Counted from the first letter of the stretch, positions 1 through 7,299 are shown. The stretch is DNA of 12,674 nucleotides from Prevotella sp. CAG:617 (GCA_000438115.1 FR903631.1:17478-30151); one strand, 5' to 3'. The notes: generated by a model not told the origin, from the sequence alone. A program made the numbers and translations.

Positions 1-521
1 CGGGCTCCAGCGGCTACGGCAGCCGTCTGCTGCGTCTCGGCCGGTGTGGCAGCGGCGTCGGGGCCGTCGGAACCTTTCAGACTGACGTCAACGTTGGTGG
101 GCGGCAGACAGTTCTCGTCGTTGCAGGCGCCGTAGGTCAGGTAACCCTTGAGCTGATAGTTTTTGGCGGTCAGTTTGATGCGTTGCGTAAAGGTGCAGGT
201 GCCCTCAAAGTAGCGCACGGGCATGTCAAATATCGGGTCCTGCTTGTGCTTTTCGCCGCTGCCGGCCTTGAGTGTGCCCTGGGGCGCTGCTCCCGTGGCC
301 TGGTCTACGGTAAACGTGGCCGACGTGGGGCCGTCGTTGCCCAGTCCGGTGGAGTAGACGTGCCAGCCTGCTTCCATGCGGCCTTTAAAGGTAATTTCGA
401 TTTCGGTGGGCGAAATACGCTTTTGCGAAATGCTGAATTTAACGGGTTTCAGGATTTGTGCGCCGGCAGGTATGGCTATGATACTGACCAGCAGCACAAT
501 CAGCGATAGGATTTTTTTCAT
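1..521 (-). CDS. dsbD: DsbD-type protein-disulfide reductase, N-terminal part (cut by window edge)
   Basis: The first 173 codons are present, starting with ATG at 521; the rest lies left of position 1. Residues 1-21 form a Sec signal peptide (MKK, hydrophobic core, cleavage near AGA|Q). The following beta-rich region matches the periplasmic alpha domain of DsbD (DsbC/thiol-reductase N-terminal family): it contains GWHVYS (52-57) and the paired cysteines C133 and C138 in YGACNDENCLPP, corresponding to the redox pair C103/C109 of E. coli nDsbD. C109 here is an extra cysteine. The visible end is an Ala/Thr/Pro-rich linker that would normally lead into the transmembrane domain. Known family role: relaying electrons from cytoplasmic thioredoxin across the inner membrane to periplasmic thiol proteins. 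The transmembrane and C-terminal thioredoxin domains cannot be seen, so full DsbD architecture is inferred. It is set apart from miaB by a 224-base spacer with its own -7 element. Confidence 0.82.
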   Translation of the reverse strand, partial: MKKILSLIVLLVSIIAIPAGAQILKPVKFSISQKRISPTEIEITFKGRMEAGWHVYSTGLGNDGPTSATFTVDQATGAAPQGTLKAGSGEKHKQDPIFDMPVRYFEGTCTFTQRIKLTAKNYQLKGYLTYGACNDENCLPPTNVDVSLKGSDGPDAAATPAETQQTAAVAAGA

Positions 522-550
522 GGAAAAGAATGCTTGTTATGTTTTGGGTG

Positions 551-558
551 CAAAAGTA
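551..558 (-). promoter_or_regulatory. Bacteroidota -7 element upstream of dsbD
   Basis: On the minus strand this reads TACTTTTG, a full match to the Bacteroidota -7 consensus TAnnTTTG. It ends 29 bases before the dsbD ATG, giving a leader of about 25 nt. No TTTG is seen at the expected 19-21 base spacing upstream, so the -33 part is weak. Confidence 0.55.
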
Positions 559-611
559 CGAAAAGTTTTTCTTTGAATGGGCGTTGCGTAAGTAATAATC
601 GTGTAGGAAAT

Positions 612-647
612 AGCCGGTTAGCGGCTTTGTCTCCTGCTGTGGGCAGG
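612..647. other. Two small stem-loops in the miaB-dsbD spacer
   Basis: AGCCG/CGGCT (612-616 with 622-626) and CCTGC/GCAGG (633-637 with 643-647) each form a 5-bp stem with a 5-nt loop. Together with the larger hairpin at 657-704 they make three stem-loops in a row in the 224-base spacer (522-745). Neither is followed by a T-run on either strand, so they do not look like complete intrinsic terminators. I see no other gene in this spacer. Confidence 0.35.
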
Positions 648-656
648 ATATGAACA

Positions 657-704
657 GTCAGGGCCGGTTTCCCTCCTGAAAAAGTGGGGAAAACCGGTCC
701 TGAC
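657..704 (-). terminator. Long stem-loop downstream of miaB, possible terminator
   Basis: GTCAGGGCCGGTTT (657-670) pairs with AAACCGGTCCTGAC (691-704), with one G-T wobble. After a bulged A690 the stem extends through CCC/GGG. The total is about 17-18 bp with an A-rich loop. It starts 42 bases after the miaB stop. There is no clear T-run on either strand, so termination is inferred from position and stem strength; it could also protect the mRNA 3' end or act on both strands. Confidence 0.45.
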
Positions 705-745
705 GATGGTCGGGCTGCTGCACCGTTTGCGGCAGTCGTGTATTT

Positions 746-2080
746 TTACTTGTCGAGCTTTTCTACCACCTCGCCTTTCAGGGTGGCCGAGGTAGCTTCG
801 GTGATACGCACCATGACGTACTGGCCCGGGCGCAGGTCGCCGCGGTCGAAAATCACCACCTTGTTCTGCCCTGTGCGGCCGAAGAGCTGTTCGCGCGAGC
901 GCTTGCTGGTGCCCTCAATCAGCACTTCGAAGATCTGGCCCACTGCGCGCTGGTTGGACTCCAGACTCAGCTGGTTTTGCAGGGCAATGAGTTCCTCCAG
1001 GCGGCGCACCTTGGTCTCCTCGGGTACGTCGTCGGCCAGATGGCGCGAGGCGTAGGTACCCGGGCGTTCGCTGTACTTGAACATGAACGCGCTGTCGTAG
1101 GCACACTCCCGCATGAGCGAGAGCGAGAGCTGGTGGTCCTCCTCCGTCTCCGTGCAGTAGCCGGCAAAGATGTCGGTCGAGAGACCGCAGTCGGGGATGA
1201 TGCGGCGGATGGCGCTGACGCGGTCAAGATACCACTCGCGGGTGTATTTGCGGTTCATGAGCTTGAGGATGCGGTCGGAGCCGCTCTGCACCGGCAGGTG
1301 GATGTGGTGGCAGATGTTGGGCTCTTCGGCAATCACGTGAAGCGTGTCGTCGCTCATGTCCTTGGGGTGCGAGGTGGTAAAGCGGATGCGCATGCCGGGC
1401 ACGGCGCGGGCCACGCTGCGCAACAGCTGCGGAAAACCGATGACGGTGCCGTCGGGGGCCTCGTAGCGGTAGCTGTTGACGTTCTGGCCCAGCAGGGTCA
1501 GTTCCTTGTAGCCGCGGGTGGCCAGGTCGGTGGCTTCGGTCAGGATGCTGTCCAGGTCGCGTGAGCGTTCGCGGCCACGGGTGTAGGGCACGATGCAGTA
1601 GTGACAGAAATTGTTGCATCCGCGCATGATGCTCACGAAGCCTGAGAGGTGGTTGCCTCCCACGCGGCGCGGCACGACGTTGCGGTAGGTCTCGGTGGTC
1701 GAGAGCTCAATGTTGATGGCCTTGTGTCCCGTCTCGGCCTGTGCGATGAGGTCGGGCAGACTGAGGTAGGCGTCGGGGCCGGCCACGAGGTCTACCCCGT
1801 GCTCTTCAATGAGCGCCTCCTTGACGCGCTCGGCCATGCAGCCGATGACGCCGATAATGATTTTTCGGCCCTTGCGGCGCTGGGCGGTGAGGGCCTCGAG
1901 GCGGTGGTAAATCTTTTGTTCGGCATTGTCGCGCACTGAGCAGGTGTTCAGGAACACGGCGTCGGCCTCGTCGAGGCTTTCGCAGGGTTCGTAGCCGGCC
2001 ATCTGCATGACCGAGGCCACTACTTCGGAGTCGGCCACGTTCATCTGGCAGCCGTATGTTTCGATAAAAAGTTTCTTCAT
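746..2080 (-). CDS. miaB: tRNA-2-methylthio-N6-(isopentenyl)adenosine synthase MiaB
   Basis: A 444-residue radical-SAM methylthiotransferase of normal family length. It adds a methylthio group to C2 of N6-isopentenyladenosine at position 37 of tRNAs reading UNN codons, in the cytoplasm. The N-terminal UPF0004 domain holds the three cysteines of the auxiliary [4Fe-4S] cluster: C11 (YGCQMN), C47 (NTCSVR) and C81 (GCMAE). The radical-SAM motif CxxxCxxC is C155, C159 and C162 (GCNNFCHYC), followed by PYTRGRERSR, which is typical of MiaB rather than RimO or MtaB. A TRAM domain (RNA binding) occupies about residues 378-441. The ATG at 2080 is the natural start because KKLFIETYGCQMN is the usual family start. 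A -7 element lies 22 bases upstream, so it is probably transcribed on its own. No key residue is missing. Confidence 0.95.
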   Translation of the reverse strand: MKKLFIETYGCQMNVADSEVVASVMQMAGYEPCESLDEADAVFLNTCSVRDNAEQKIYHRLEALTAQRRKGRKIIIGVIGCMAERVKEALIEEHGVDLVAGPDAYLSLPDLIAQAETGHKAINIELSTTETYRNVVPRRVGGNHLSGFVSIMRGCNNFCHYCIVPYTRGRERSRDLDSILTEATDLATRGYKELTLLGQNVNSYRYEAPDGTVIGFPQLLRSVARAVPGMRIRFTTSHPKDMSDDTLHVIAEEPNICHHIHLPVQSGSDRILKLMNRKYTREWYLDRVSAIRRIIPDCGLSTDIFAGYCTETEEDHQLSLSLMRECAYDSAFMFKYSERPGTYASRHLADDVPEETKVRRLEELIALQNQLSLESNQRAVGQIFEVLIEGTSKRSREQLFGRTGQNKVVIFDRGDLRPGQYVMVRITEATSATLKGEVVEKLDK

Positions 2081-2102
2081 GGGTGCAAAATTGATTTGGC
2101 TA

Positions 2103-2110
2103 CAAAGTTA
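2103..2110 (-). promoter_or_regulatory. -7 element upstream of miaB
   Basis: Reads TAACTTTG on the minus strand, a full TAnnTTTG match preceded by an A-run, 22 bases before the miaB ATG and within the 56-base metA-miaB gap. The same octamer and a similar A-run precede the ABC-F gene at 7124-7131. No good TTTG -33 box is seen. Confidence 0.55.
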
Positions 2111-2136
2111 CTGCTTTTTTCGTGAATAGCGGGCTT

Positions 2137-3018
2137 TCAGGGCTTTACGTATTGCTCCACCCAGTTGCGGTAGAGCGTAAGGCCCGCCTCGCGCCACGAA
2201 AAGCGTATGCCCTGGTCGGGACAGTCGTTGACGTAGTAATGCTGCGGCAGCTCGATGGGCAGGCCCTTGCCCACATCGCGGCGGTATTCACGGTCGAGGG
2301 TGTCGGCGGCATATTCGGTGTGGCCCGTCACGAAGAGCTGGCGGCCGCCCCGAGCCTCCACGATGCTCGGACCGCTCTCGGGCGAGGAAGCCAGCAGCGT
2401 GAGCTCGGGAACCTGCAGCAGGTCGGCCTGCCGCACTTCGGTGTGGCGGCTATGGGGCATGCAGAAGGTTGGGCTTAGGCCGCTTAGCAGCGGAGCATCG
2501 GTCAGGACGGTTTGCTCAAAGATGCCGAACTTTTTTTGCGGGAGTCCGAACTTGGGCACGCCGTAGTGATGGTAGAGGCCCGCCTGTGCGCCCCAGCAGA
2601 TGTAGAGTGTGGAGCGGACGTGGCGGTCGGCCCAGTCGAAAATCTGTTGCAGGGCCGTCCAGTAGCGCACTTCCTCGAAAGGCAAATGCTCAATGGGCGC
2701 GCCGGTGACGATGAGCCCGTCGGCCGGACGGTCGGCCAGGCGCTCGAAGTCGGTGTAGAACGTTTCGACGTATTCCTGAGGCGTGGTTTTGTAGTGCTGG
2801 CCGGCAATTTTCATGGGGATGAGCTCCATCCATACACTGCCGATGGGAGCCAGCACACGTACGAAGTCCAGCTCGGTGAGCTGCTTCTGCGGCATGAGGT
2901 TCAGGAATAAAATGCGCAAGGGGCACGCAGGTGCCTGAGCCGGAGACTCATACACCTGTGTGCCCTCTTGCTGTACAATCTGTGCGGCCGGAAGCCGGTG
3001 TGGTACGATAAGTGGCAT
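2137..3018 (-). CDS. metA: Homoserine O-acyltransferase MetA (probably acetyl-CoA-dependent)
   Basis: A 293-residue member of the MetA family (class-I glutamine amidotransferase-like fold), slightly shorter than the E. coli enzyme. It activates the hydroxyl of L-homoserine in the committed step of methionine synthesis. The catalytic cysteine is C141 in YICWGAQAGL; H233 and E235 in TGHTEY match the E. coli H235/E237 pair; PHSRH is at 188-192. The acyl-CoA selectivity site reads VTGAPIE with E110. In studied members Glu here (as in Bacillus cereus) goes with acetyl-CoA, and Gly (as in E. coli) with succinyl-CoA. O-acetylhomoserine is therefore the predicted product, even though automatic annotation would probably say succinyltransferase. 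It starts only 17 bases after the pepO stop and has no evident promoter, so co-transcription with pepO is likely. No methionine-responsive riboswitch fits in such a short gap. Confidence 0.93.
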   Translation of the reverse strand: MPLIVPHRLPAAQIVQQEGTQVYESPAQAPACPLRILFLNLMPQKQLTELDFVRVLAPIGSVWMELIPMKIAGQHYKTTPQEYVETFYTDFERLADRPADGLIVTGAPIEHLPFEEVRYWTALQQIFDWADRHVRSTLYICWGAQAGLYHHYGVPKFGLPQKKFGIFEQTVLTDAPLLSGLSPTFCMPHSRHTEVRQADLLQVPELTLLASSPESGPSIVEARGGRQLFVTGHTEYAADTLDREYRRDVGKGLPIELPQHYYVNDCPDQGIRFSWREAGLTLYRNWVEQYVKP

Positions 3019-3035
3019 AGGGTTTTATCAATGAT

Positions 3036-5069
3036 TTACCACACGTCTACACGCTGCTTGGCGGGCACGTATAGCGGATCTTTCTTGCCAATGTTGAAGG
3101 CCTTGTACCAGGCGTCAATGTGCGGCAGCGCACCGTTCACGCGCCAGCGGCCCAGTGAGTGCGGGTCGTTTTTGGTACGGTTGCGGATTTCCTCGTCGCG
3201 GATGTTGTCGATCCACACTTTGGCGTAAGCCAGGAAGAATCGCTGTTCGGGCGTAAAGCCGTCCTTTTCGGGCAGCGGATTGGCTGCAGTGGCTTCCTTG
3301 AAGGCCTGGAAGGCAATGTTCAGACCGCCGTGGTCGGCAATGTTTTCGCCCAACGTGAGCTGACCGTTGGCGTAAAGGCCCGGAAGTACTTCGATTTTGG
3401 AGAAGAAGTCGGCCATCACCTTGGTGCGGGCCTCGAAGTTCTTGCGGTCGGCCTCGGTCCACCAGTTTTTCAGGTTTCCGTCCTTGTCGAACTGGCTGCC
3501 CTGGTCGTCGAATCCGTGCGTCATTTCGTGGCCGATGACTACGCCGATGGCGCCGTAGTTGGCAGCATCGTCAGCCTCGGGGTTGAAGAAAGGCGGCTGC
3601 AGGATGCCGGCCGGGAAGCAGATTTCGTTGGTCGTCGGGTTGTAGTAAGCATTGATGGTCTGCGGTGTCATTTGCCAGCGGGTGCGGTCAACGGGCTTGT
3701 TCACGTCTTTCTGGATATAGTAGTCCGTGATGAAGGCTGAAGCCTGGCAGAGGTTTTCAAAGTAGGACTTCGAGGGGTCGATGGTCAGGCCGGAGTAGTC
3801 CATCCACGTGTCGGGATAACCGATTTTTACGTAGAAGGTGTTGAGCTTTTCGAGCGCCTTTTCCTGCGTTTCCTTGCTCATCCATTTCTGTTCCTTGATG
3901 CGTTCGCCCAGCGATTTCTGCAAGTTGCGTACAAGCTGAATCATGCGCTCCTTGGAAGAGGCGGGGAAGTATTTTTCGACGTACATCTTGCCTACTGCCT
4001 CGCCCAGTACGCCTTGCACGGCGCCGATGGCGCGTTTCCAGCGGGCGCGGTCCTGGGTGGTACCGCTCATGACGCGGCCGTAGAAGTCGAAGGTGGCGTT
4101 GCGGAAGTCGTCGCTCAGCTGGCCGGAAGCGTTTTCGATGACTTTGAAGGCCATGTAGGCTTTCTGGTCCTCAATGGGGGTGTCGGCCATGAGCTTTTCG
4201 ATTTCCCTGATGTTTTCGGGCTGGCCCATGTCCACGTAGCTGATGGCGGGGAAGCCGGAGCAGAGCAGCAGGGTGCTCCAGTCGATGCCGGGATAGTCGT
4301 TGAGCAGCTGGTTGAAGGTCATCTTGTGATAGTTGGCCTCGGGGTCGCGCAGCTCTACCATCGACTTGCTGGCCTTGGCGATGCGCATTTCGATGTTGAA
4401 CACGGCTTCCATTTTCTTCTGGGCCGTGGCTTCGTCGTCACCCACGAGGCGGAACATCTTGACGATATACTGCTTGTAGGCCTCGCGAATCTTCTGAGTG
4501 GCTTCGTCGTTCTCCAGATAGTAGTCGCGGTTGCCCAGCGAGAGGCCGCCCTGCTGGATGCCTACGATGTTCATCTTGCTGTCTTTCATGTCGGAGCCTA
4601 CGCCGATGCCGAAGTACGACTCTACGCCGTAGCGGCCGAGCTGTCCCGACAGAATGGTCAGATCTTTCAGCGTTTTCACGGCAGCTACCTGCTCCAGCTG
4701 TCCCTTGATGGGCGTCCAGCCCTCGCGGTTGCGGCGGGTGCTGTCCATGGCCAGGTTGTAGAGGTCGCCGATTTTCTGCTCCAGCGAGCCGGCCGGATGG
4801 CTTTCCTTGGCCAGCTGTTCGATGAGGTCGTGGAGCTGGCGCTCGTTGTTCTCAATGAGTACCTCAAAGCTGCCGTAGCGTGAGTATTCGGCCGGTATGG
4901 GGTGGCTCTTGCGCCAGTTGCCGCCGGCATAGTCAAAGAAGTTGGTGCCCGGCTTGATGCTCAGGTCCATGTCGTTGCGGTCCAGTCCCGACTTCAGGTC
5001 GGTTGTCTGGGCCGAAGCGCCCGTCACGGCAAAAGCCAGTGCGGGAATCAGATGTTTCAGGTTCATCAT
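3036..5069 (-). CDS. pepO: M13 family zinc metallopeptidase, PepO/neprilysin-like, secreted
   Basis: The ATG at 5069 gives 677 residues, the usual M13 length. An in-frame ATG at 5102 exists, but the 11 extra codons come from AT-rich leader sequence and would put a tail in front of a clean signal peptide (MMNLKHLIPALAFAVTGASA, cleavage at ASA|Q). Numbering from 5102, the zinc site is H525-E526-M-T-H529 (GHEMTHGFDDQGSQFD), with third ligand E586 in GENIADHGG. NAYYNP (484-489) is the substrate-backbone motif. The C terminus is QRVDVW rather than the CxVW ending seen in many family members. The N-terminal Peptidase_M13_N region runs from about residue 50 to 430. Predicted role: periplasmic cleavage of oligopeptides and peptide hormones up to a few kDa. 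No lipobox cysteine follows the signal, so it is probably soluble or loosely membrane-associated. It sits 63 bases after the ABC-F stop and 17 before metA. Confidence 0.92.
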   Translation of the reverse strand: MMNLKHLIPALAFAVTGASAQTTDLKSGLDRNDMDLSIKPGTNFFDYAGGNWRKSHPIPAEYSRYGSFEVLIENNERQLHDLIEQLAKESHPAGSLEQKIGDLYNLAMDSTRRNREGWTPIKGQLEQVAAVKTLKDLTILSGQLGRYGVESYFGIGVGSDMKDSKMNIVGIQQGGLSLGNRDYYLENDEATQKIREAYKQYIVKMFRLVGDDEATAQKKMEAVFNIEMRIAKASKSMVELRDPEANYHKMTFNQLLNDYPGIDWSTLLLCSGFPAISYVDMGQPENIREIEKLMADTPIEDQKAYMAFKVIENASGQLSDDFRNATFDFYGRVMSGTTQDRARWKRAIGAVQGVLGEAVGKMYVEKYFPASSKERMIQLVRNLQKSLGERIKEQKWMSKETQEKALEKLNTFYVKIGYPDTWMDYSGLTIDPSKSYFENLCQASAFITDYYIQKDVNKPVDRTRWQMTPQTINAYYNPTTNEICFPAGILQPPFFNPEADDAANYGAIGVVIGHEMTHGFDDQGSQFDKDGNLKNWWTEADRKNFEARTKVMADFFSKIEVLPGLYANGQLTLGENIADHGGLNIAFQAFKEATAANPLPEKDGFTPEQRFFLAYAKVWIDNIRDEEIRNRTKNDPHSLGRWRVNGALPHIDAWYKAFNIGKKDPLYVPAKQRVDVW

Positions 5070-5132
5070 GTCGTAATTATATGAAGTTTGAATAATATGC
5101 ATGGGACGTGTGAAAAAAGGTGGGGGATGATG

Positions 5133-7079
5133 TCAGGCCTCGCCAAACTGCTCCAGCGCTTCCATGGCCTCTTCCCATTTCTGTTCGGCGTCGGCCTTTT
5201 CGGCCTGCAGGCGGCCGTATTCCTCGCAGCGTGCGGCGTCGGCCGCTCCTTCGGGCGTGGCCAGCAGCTGCTCCAGGTCGTGGAGCTTGGTTTCCAGGTC
5301 GATTACGGTCTGCTCAGCCTCGCTGACGGCCTGCTCCAGCTTGCGGCGCTGGCGGGCCTGGGCCTTTTGCTGCTCGTAGCTGAGCTTGCCTGCGCTGGCT
5401 GACTCGTCGGCAGTGGCTGCGGCCGGCGCGGCAGCTGCCTGCGGCTGTGTTTTTTGCAGCTCGTTGAGGTTTTCAATCTGCCGGCTCTGCAGAAAGTCGT
5501 AGATGCCGCCGATGTGGTGGCGCACCTGGCCGCCGCCGAATTCGTAGACCGAGGTGACGAGGCCGTCGAGGAACTCGCGGTCGTGGCTCACTACGATGAC
5601 GGTGCCGTCGAAGTCGCGTATGGCGGCCTTGAGCACGTCCTTGGTGCGCATGTCCAGGTGGTTGGTGGGCTCGTCGAGGATGAGGAAGTTCACCGGCTCG
5701 AGCAGCAGCTTGATCATGGCCAAGCGGCTGCGCTCGCCGCCCGAGAGCACCTTGACCTTCTTGTCCGACGCCTCGCCGCCAAACATGAACGCGCCCAGTA
5801 TGTCGCGGATGCGCAGGCGGATGTCGCCCTTGGCCACGCGGTCGATGGTGTCGAACACCGTCAGCTCGCCGTCGAGCAGCTGGGCCTGGTTCTGCGCGTA
5901 GTAGCCGATTTCGACGTTATGGCCCAGCTTGAGGTGGCCCTCAAAGGGTATTTCGCCCATGATACACTTGACGAGGGTGGACTTGCCTTCGCCGTTCTTG
6001 CCGACAAAGGCCACCTTTTCGCCGCGCTTGATGGTGAGGTTCACGTCGTGGAACACGCAGTGGTCGCCGTAGTCCTTGCGCACGTCCTCGCAGATGACGG
6101 GATAGTCGCCCGAGCGCGAGCAGGGCGGGAACTTCAGGCGCAGGCTGGAGGTGTCGACCTCGTCAATCTCGATGGGCACAATCTTTTCCAGCTGCTTGAT
6201 GCGGCTCTGCACCTGTACGGCCTTGGTGGGCTTGTAGCGGAAGCGCTCAATGAAGTCCTTGATGTCGGCAATTTCCTTCTGCTGGTTCTCGTAGGCGCGG
6301 ATTTGCTGCTCGCGGCGTTCGGCGCGCAGCTTGACAAAGGCGTCGTAGGACACGCGGTAGTCCGTGGCGCGGCCGCAGGCAATTTCCAGCGTGCGGTTGG
6401 TCACGTTGTTCAGGAAGGCGCGGTCGTGGCTCACCAGAACCACGGCGCCCGGGCTGCGGGCCAGGAACTGCTCGAGCCACTGGATGCTCTCGATGTCGAG
6501 GTGGTTGGTGGGCTCGTCAAGCAGCAGCACGTCGGGGCTTTGCAGCAGCAGCTTGGCCAGCTCGATACGCATGCGCCAGCCGCCGGAAAACTCGCTCGTG
6601 GGGCGGTCAAAGTCGGACGTACTGAAGCCCAGACCCTGGAGCGTGCGCTCCAGCGCCGCCTGATAGTTCATGCCGCCCATCATCTGGAAGCGCTCGCTCT
6701 CGTAGCTGAAGGTTTCCACCAGCTGCAGGTAGTCGGCGCTCTCGTAGTCGGTGCGGCTGGAGAGCTCGCGGCTGAGGGCCTCCACGCGCTCCTGCTGGCT
6801 GCTGATGTGCGTAAAGGCCTTTTCGGCCTCCTGGCGTACGGTGTGGCCGTCGCTCAGTATCATCACCTGCGGCAGGTAGCCGATGGTGCAGTCCTTCTGG
6901 ATGCTCACCGTGCCCGACGTGGGCACTTGCTCGCCGGAAAGTATCTTCAGCAGGGTCGATTTGCCGGCCCCGTTCTTGCCGACCAGTCCGATGCGGTCTT
7001 TGGGGTTGATGACGAACGACACGTCCTGAAAAAGCGGACGTGCGCTGAATTCCATGCCAAGTTTTTCTACTGAAATCAA
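5133..7079 (-). CDS. ABC-F family ATPase (YheS/Uup-like), ribosome-associated
   Basis: 648 residues with two fused ABC domains and no membrane segments. Domain 1: Walker A GLVGKNGAGKST (31-42), signature FSGGWRMR (164-171), Walker B LLLDEPTNHLD (185-195), switch H218. Domain 2: Walker A GKNGEGKST (360-368), signature LSGGERSR (445-452), Walker B LILDEPTNHLD (466-476), switch H499. The linker, about 245-310, is charged and contains RYKPTKAVQVQSRIKQLEKI, the P-site tRNA interaction region of the family. After an Ala-rich hinge (546-564) comes a C-terminal coiled coil (about 565-645), as in Uup and YheS. Family role: binding the ribosomal E-site to aid translation or relieve stalling; some members give antibiotic resistance, which sequence alone cannot decide here. 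The start appears to be TTG at 7079: MISVEKLGMEF forms the first beta-strand, and the first ATG (7055) would remove it. Confidence 0.92.
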   Translation of the reverse strand: MISVEKLGMEFSARPLFQDVSFVINPKDRIGLVGKNGAGKSTLLKILSGEQVPTSGTVSIQKDCTIGYLPQVMILSDGHTVRQEAEKAFTHISSQQERVEALSRELSSRTDYESADYLQLVETFSYESERFQMMGGMNYQAALERTLQGLGFSTSDFDRPTSEFSGGWRMRIELAKLLLQSPDVLLLDEPTNHLDIESIQWLEQFLARSPGAVVLVSHDRAFLNNVTNRTLEIACGRATDYRVSYDAFVKLRAERREQQIRAYENQQKEIADIKDFIERFRYKPTKAVQVQSRIKQLEKIVPIEIDEVDTSSLRLKFPPCSRSGDYPVICEDVRKDYGDHCVFHDVNLTIKRGEKVAFVGKNGEGKSTLVKCIMGEIPFEGHLKLGHNVEIGYYAQNQAQLLDGELTVFDTIDRVAKGDIRLRIRDILGAFMFGGEASDKKVKVLSGGERSRLAMIKLLLEPVNFLILDEPTNHLDMRTKDVLKAAIRDFDGTVIVVSHDREFLDGLVTSVYEFGGGQVRHHIGGIYDFLQSRQIENLNELQKTQPQAAAAPAAATADESASAGKLSYEQQKAQARQRRKLEQAVSEAEQTVIDLETKLHDLEQLLATPEGAADAARCEEYGRLQAEKADAEQKWEEAMEALEQFGEA

Positions 7080-7080
7080 A

Positions 7081-7122
7081 GCGCTAAACAGGTTTAAAGG
7101 GTTATCTGATGCTTTTTAGCGC
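7081..7122 (-). promoter_or_regulatory. Leader stem-loop next to the ABC-F start codon
   Basis: GCGCTAAA (7081-7088) and TTTAGCGC (7115-7122) are a perfect 8-bp inverted repeat separated by 26 nt. In the minus-strand transcript the second arm ends one base before the TTG start codon, and the first arm begins about where transcription should start, given the -7 box at 7124-7131. The stem would fill the whole 5' leader and could limit access to the start codon. Function is inferred. Confidence 0.45.
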
Positions 7123-7123
7123 A

Positions 7124-7131
7124 CAAAGTTA
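7124..7131 (-). promoter_or_regulatory. -7 element upstream of the ABC-F gene
   Basis: Reads TAACTTTG on the minus strand, a full TAnnTTTG match and identical to the miaB element. A TTGG lies 21 bases upstream as a one-mismatch -33 box. The predicted transcript starts near 7121-7118. Confidence 0.6.
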
Positions 7132-7208
7132 CCACTTTTTCTTGAGTTAGGGCCAAGGGGTGGGGCAGAATACGTCCTGATTCTGTTGCTTTGGGAGGGA
7201 GGAAACGG

Positions 7209-7244
7209 AAAAAGCCGGCACCTTGTTTTTTTCGGGTGCCGGCT
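7209..7244 (-). terminator. Intrinsic terminator of the lrp-DUF4491 unit
   Basis: AGCCGGCACC (7213-7222) pairs perfectly with GGTGCCGGCT (7235-7244), a 10-bp GC-rich stem. On the minus strand the stem is followed directly by a short T-run (7212-7209, continuing the last stem T) and then by CCGTTT. On the plus strand AAAATTTTTTT follows, so it may work in both directions, but no plus-strand gene points at it. It is placed correctly for the DUF4491 gene ending at 7325. Confidence 0.82.
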
Positions 7245-7251
7245 AAAATTT

Positions 7252-7299
7252 TTTTCCCGCCGCCTTGTCCGGATTTTCCCGCCGCCTTGTGGGGCCGGA
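7252..7299 (-). repeat. Two-copy tandem repeat between the DUF4491 gene and its terminator
   Basis: The 17-mer TTTTCCCGCCGCCTTGT occurs exactly at 7252-7268 and again at 7274-7290. Read on the minus strand, each copy is preceded by TCCGG, so the unit is TCCGG + ACAAGGCGGCGGGAAAA (22 nt, 7252-7273). The other copy (7274-7299) has CCCC inserted after TCCGG. It lies in the untranslated 3' region of the DUF4491 transcript. The rest of the 245-base spacer (7080-7324) holds the ABC-F leader and promoter, a weak 6-bp stem-loop (7166-7185) and the terminator. Confidence 0.8.

Noticed and set aside
4014..4883. Plus-strand open frame of 289 codons opposite pepO
   Set aside because: Antisense shadow without motif, promoter or plausible start context.
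5454..7073. Very long open frame on the plus strand (539 codons)
   Set aside because: It lies wholly antisense to the ABC-F gene, whose motifs are complete. Its composition (Val/Ala/His/Gln-rich, no recognisable domain) is what GC-rich third positions produce on the opposite strand.
7166..7185. CAGAAT/ATTCTG stem-loop upstream of the ABC-F promoter
   Set aside because: Only 6 bp with an 8-nt loop and no T-run; too weak to call as a functional element.
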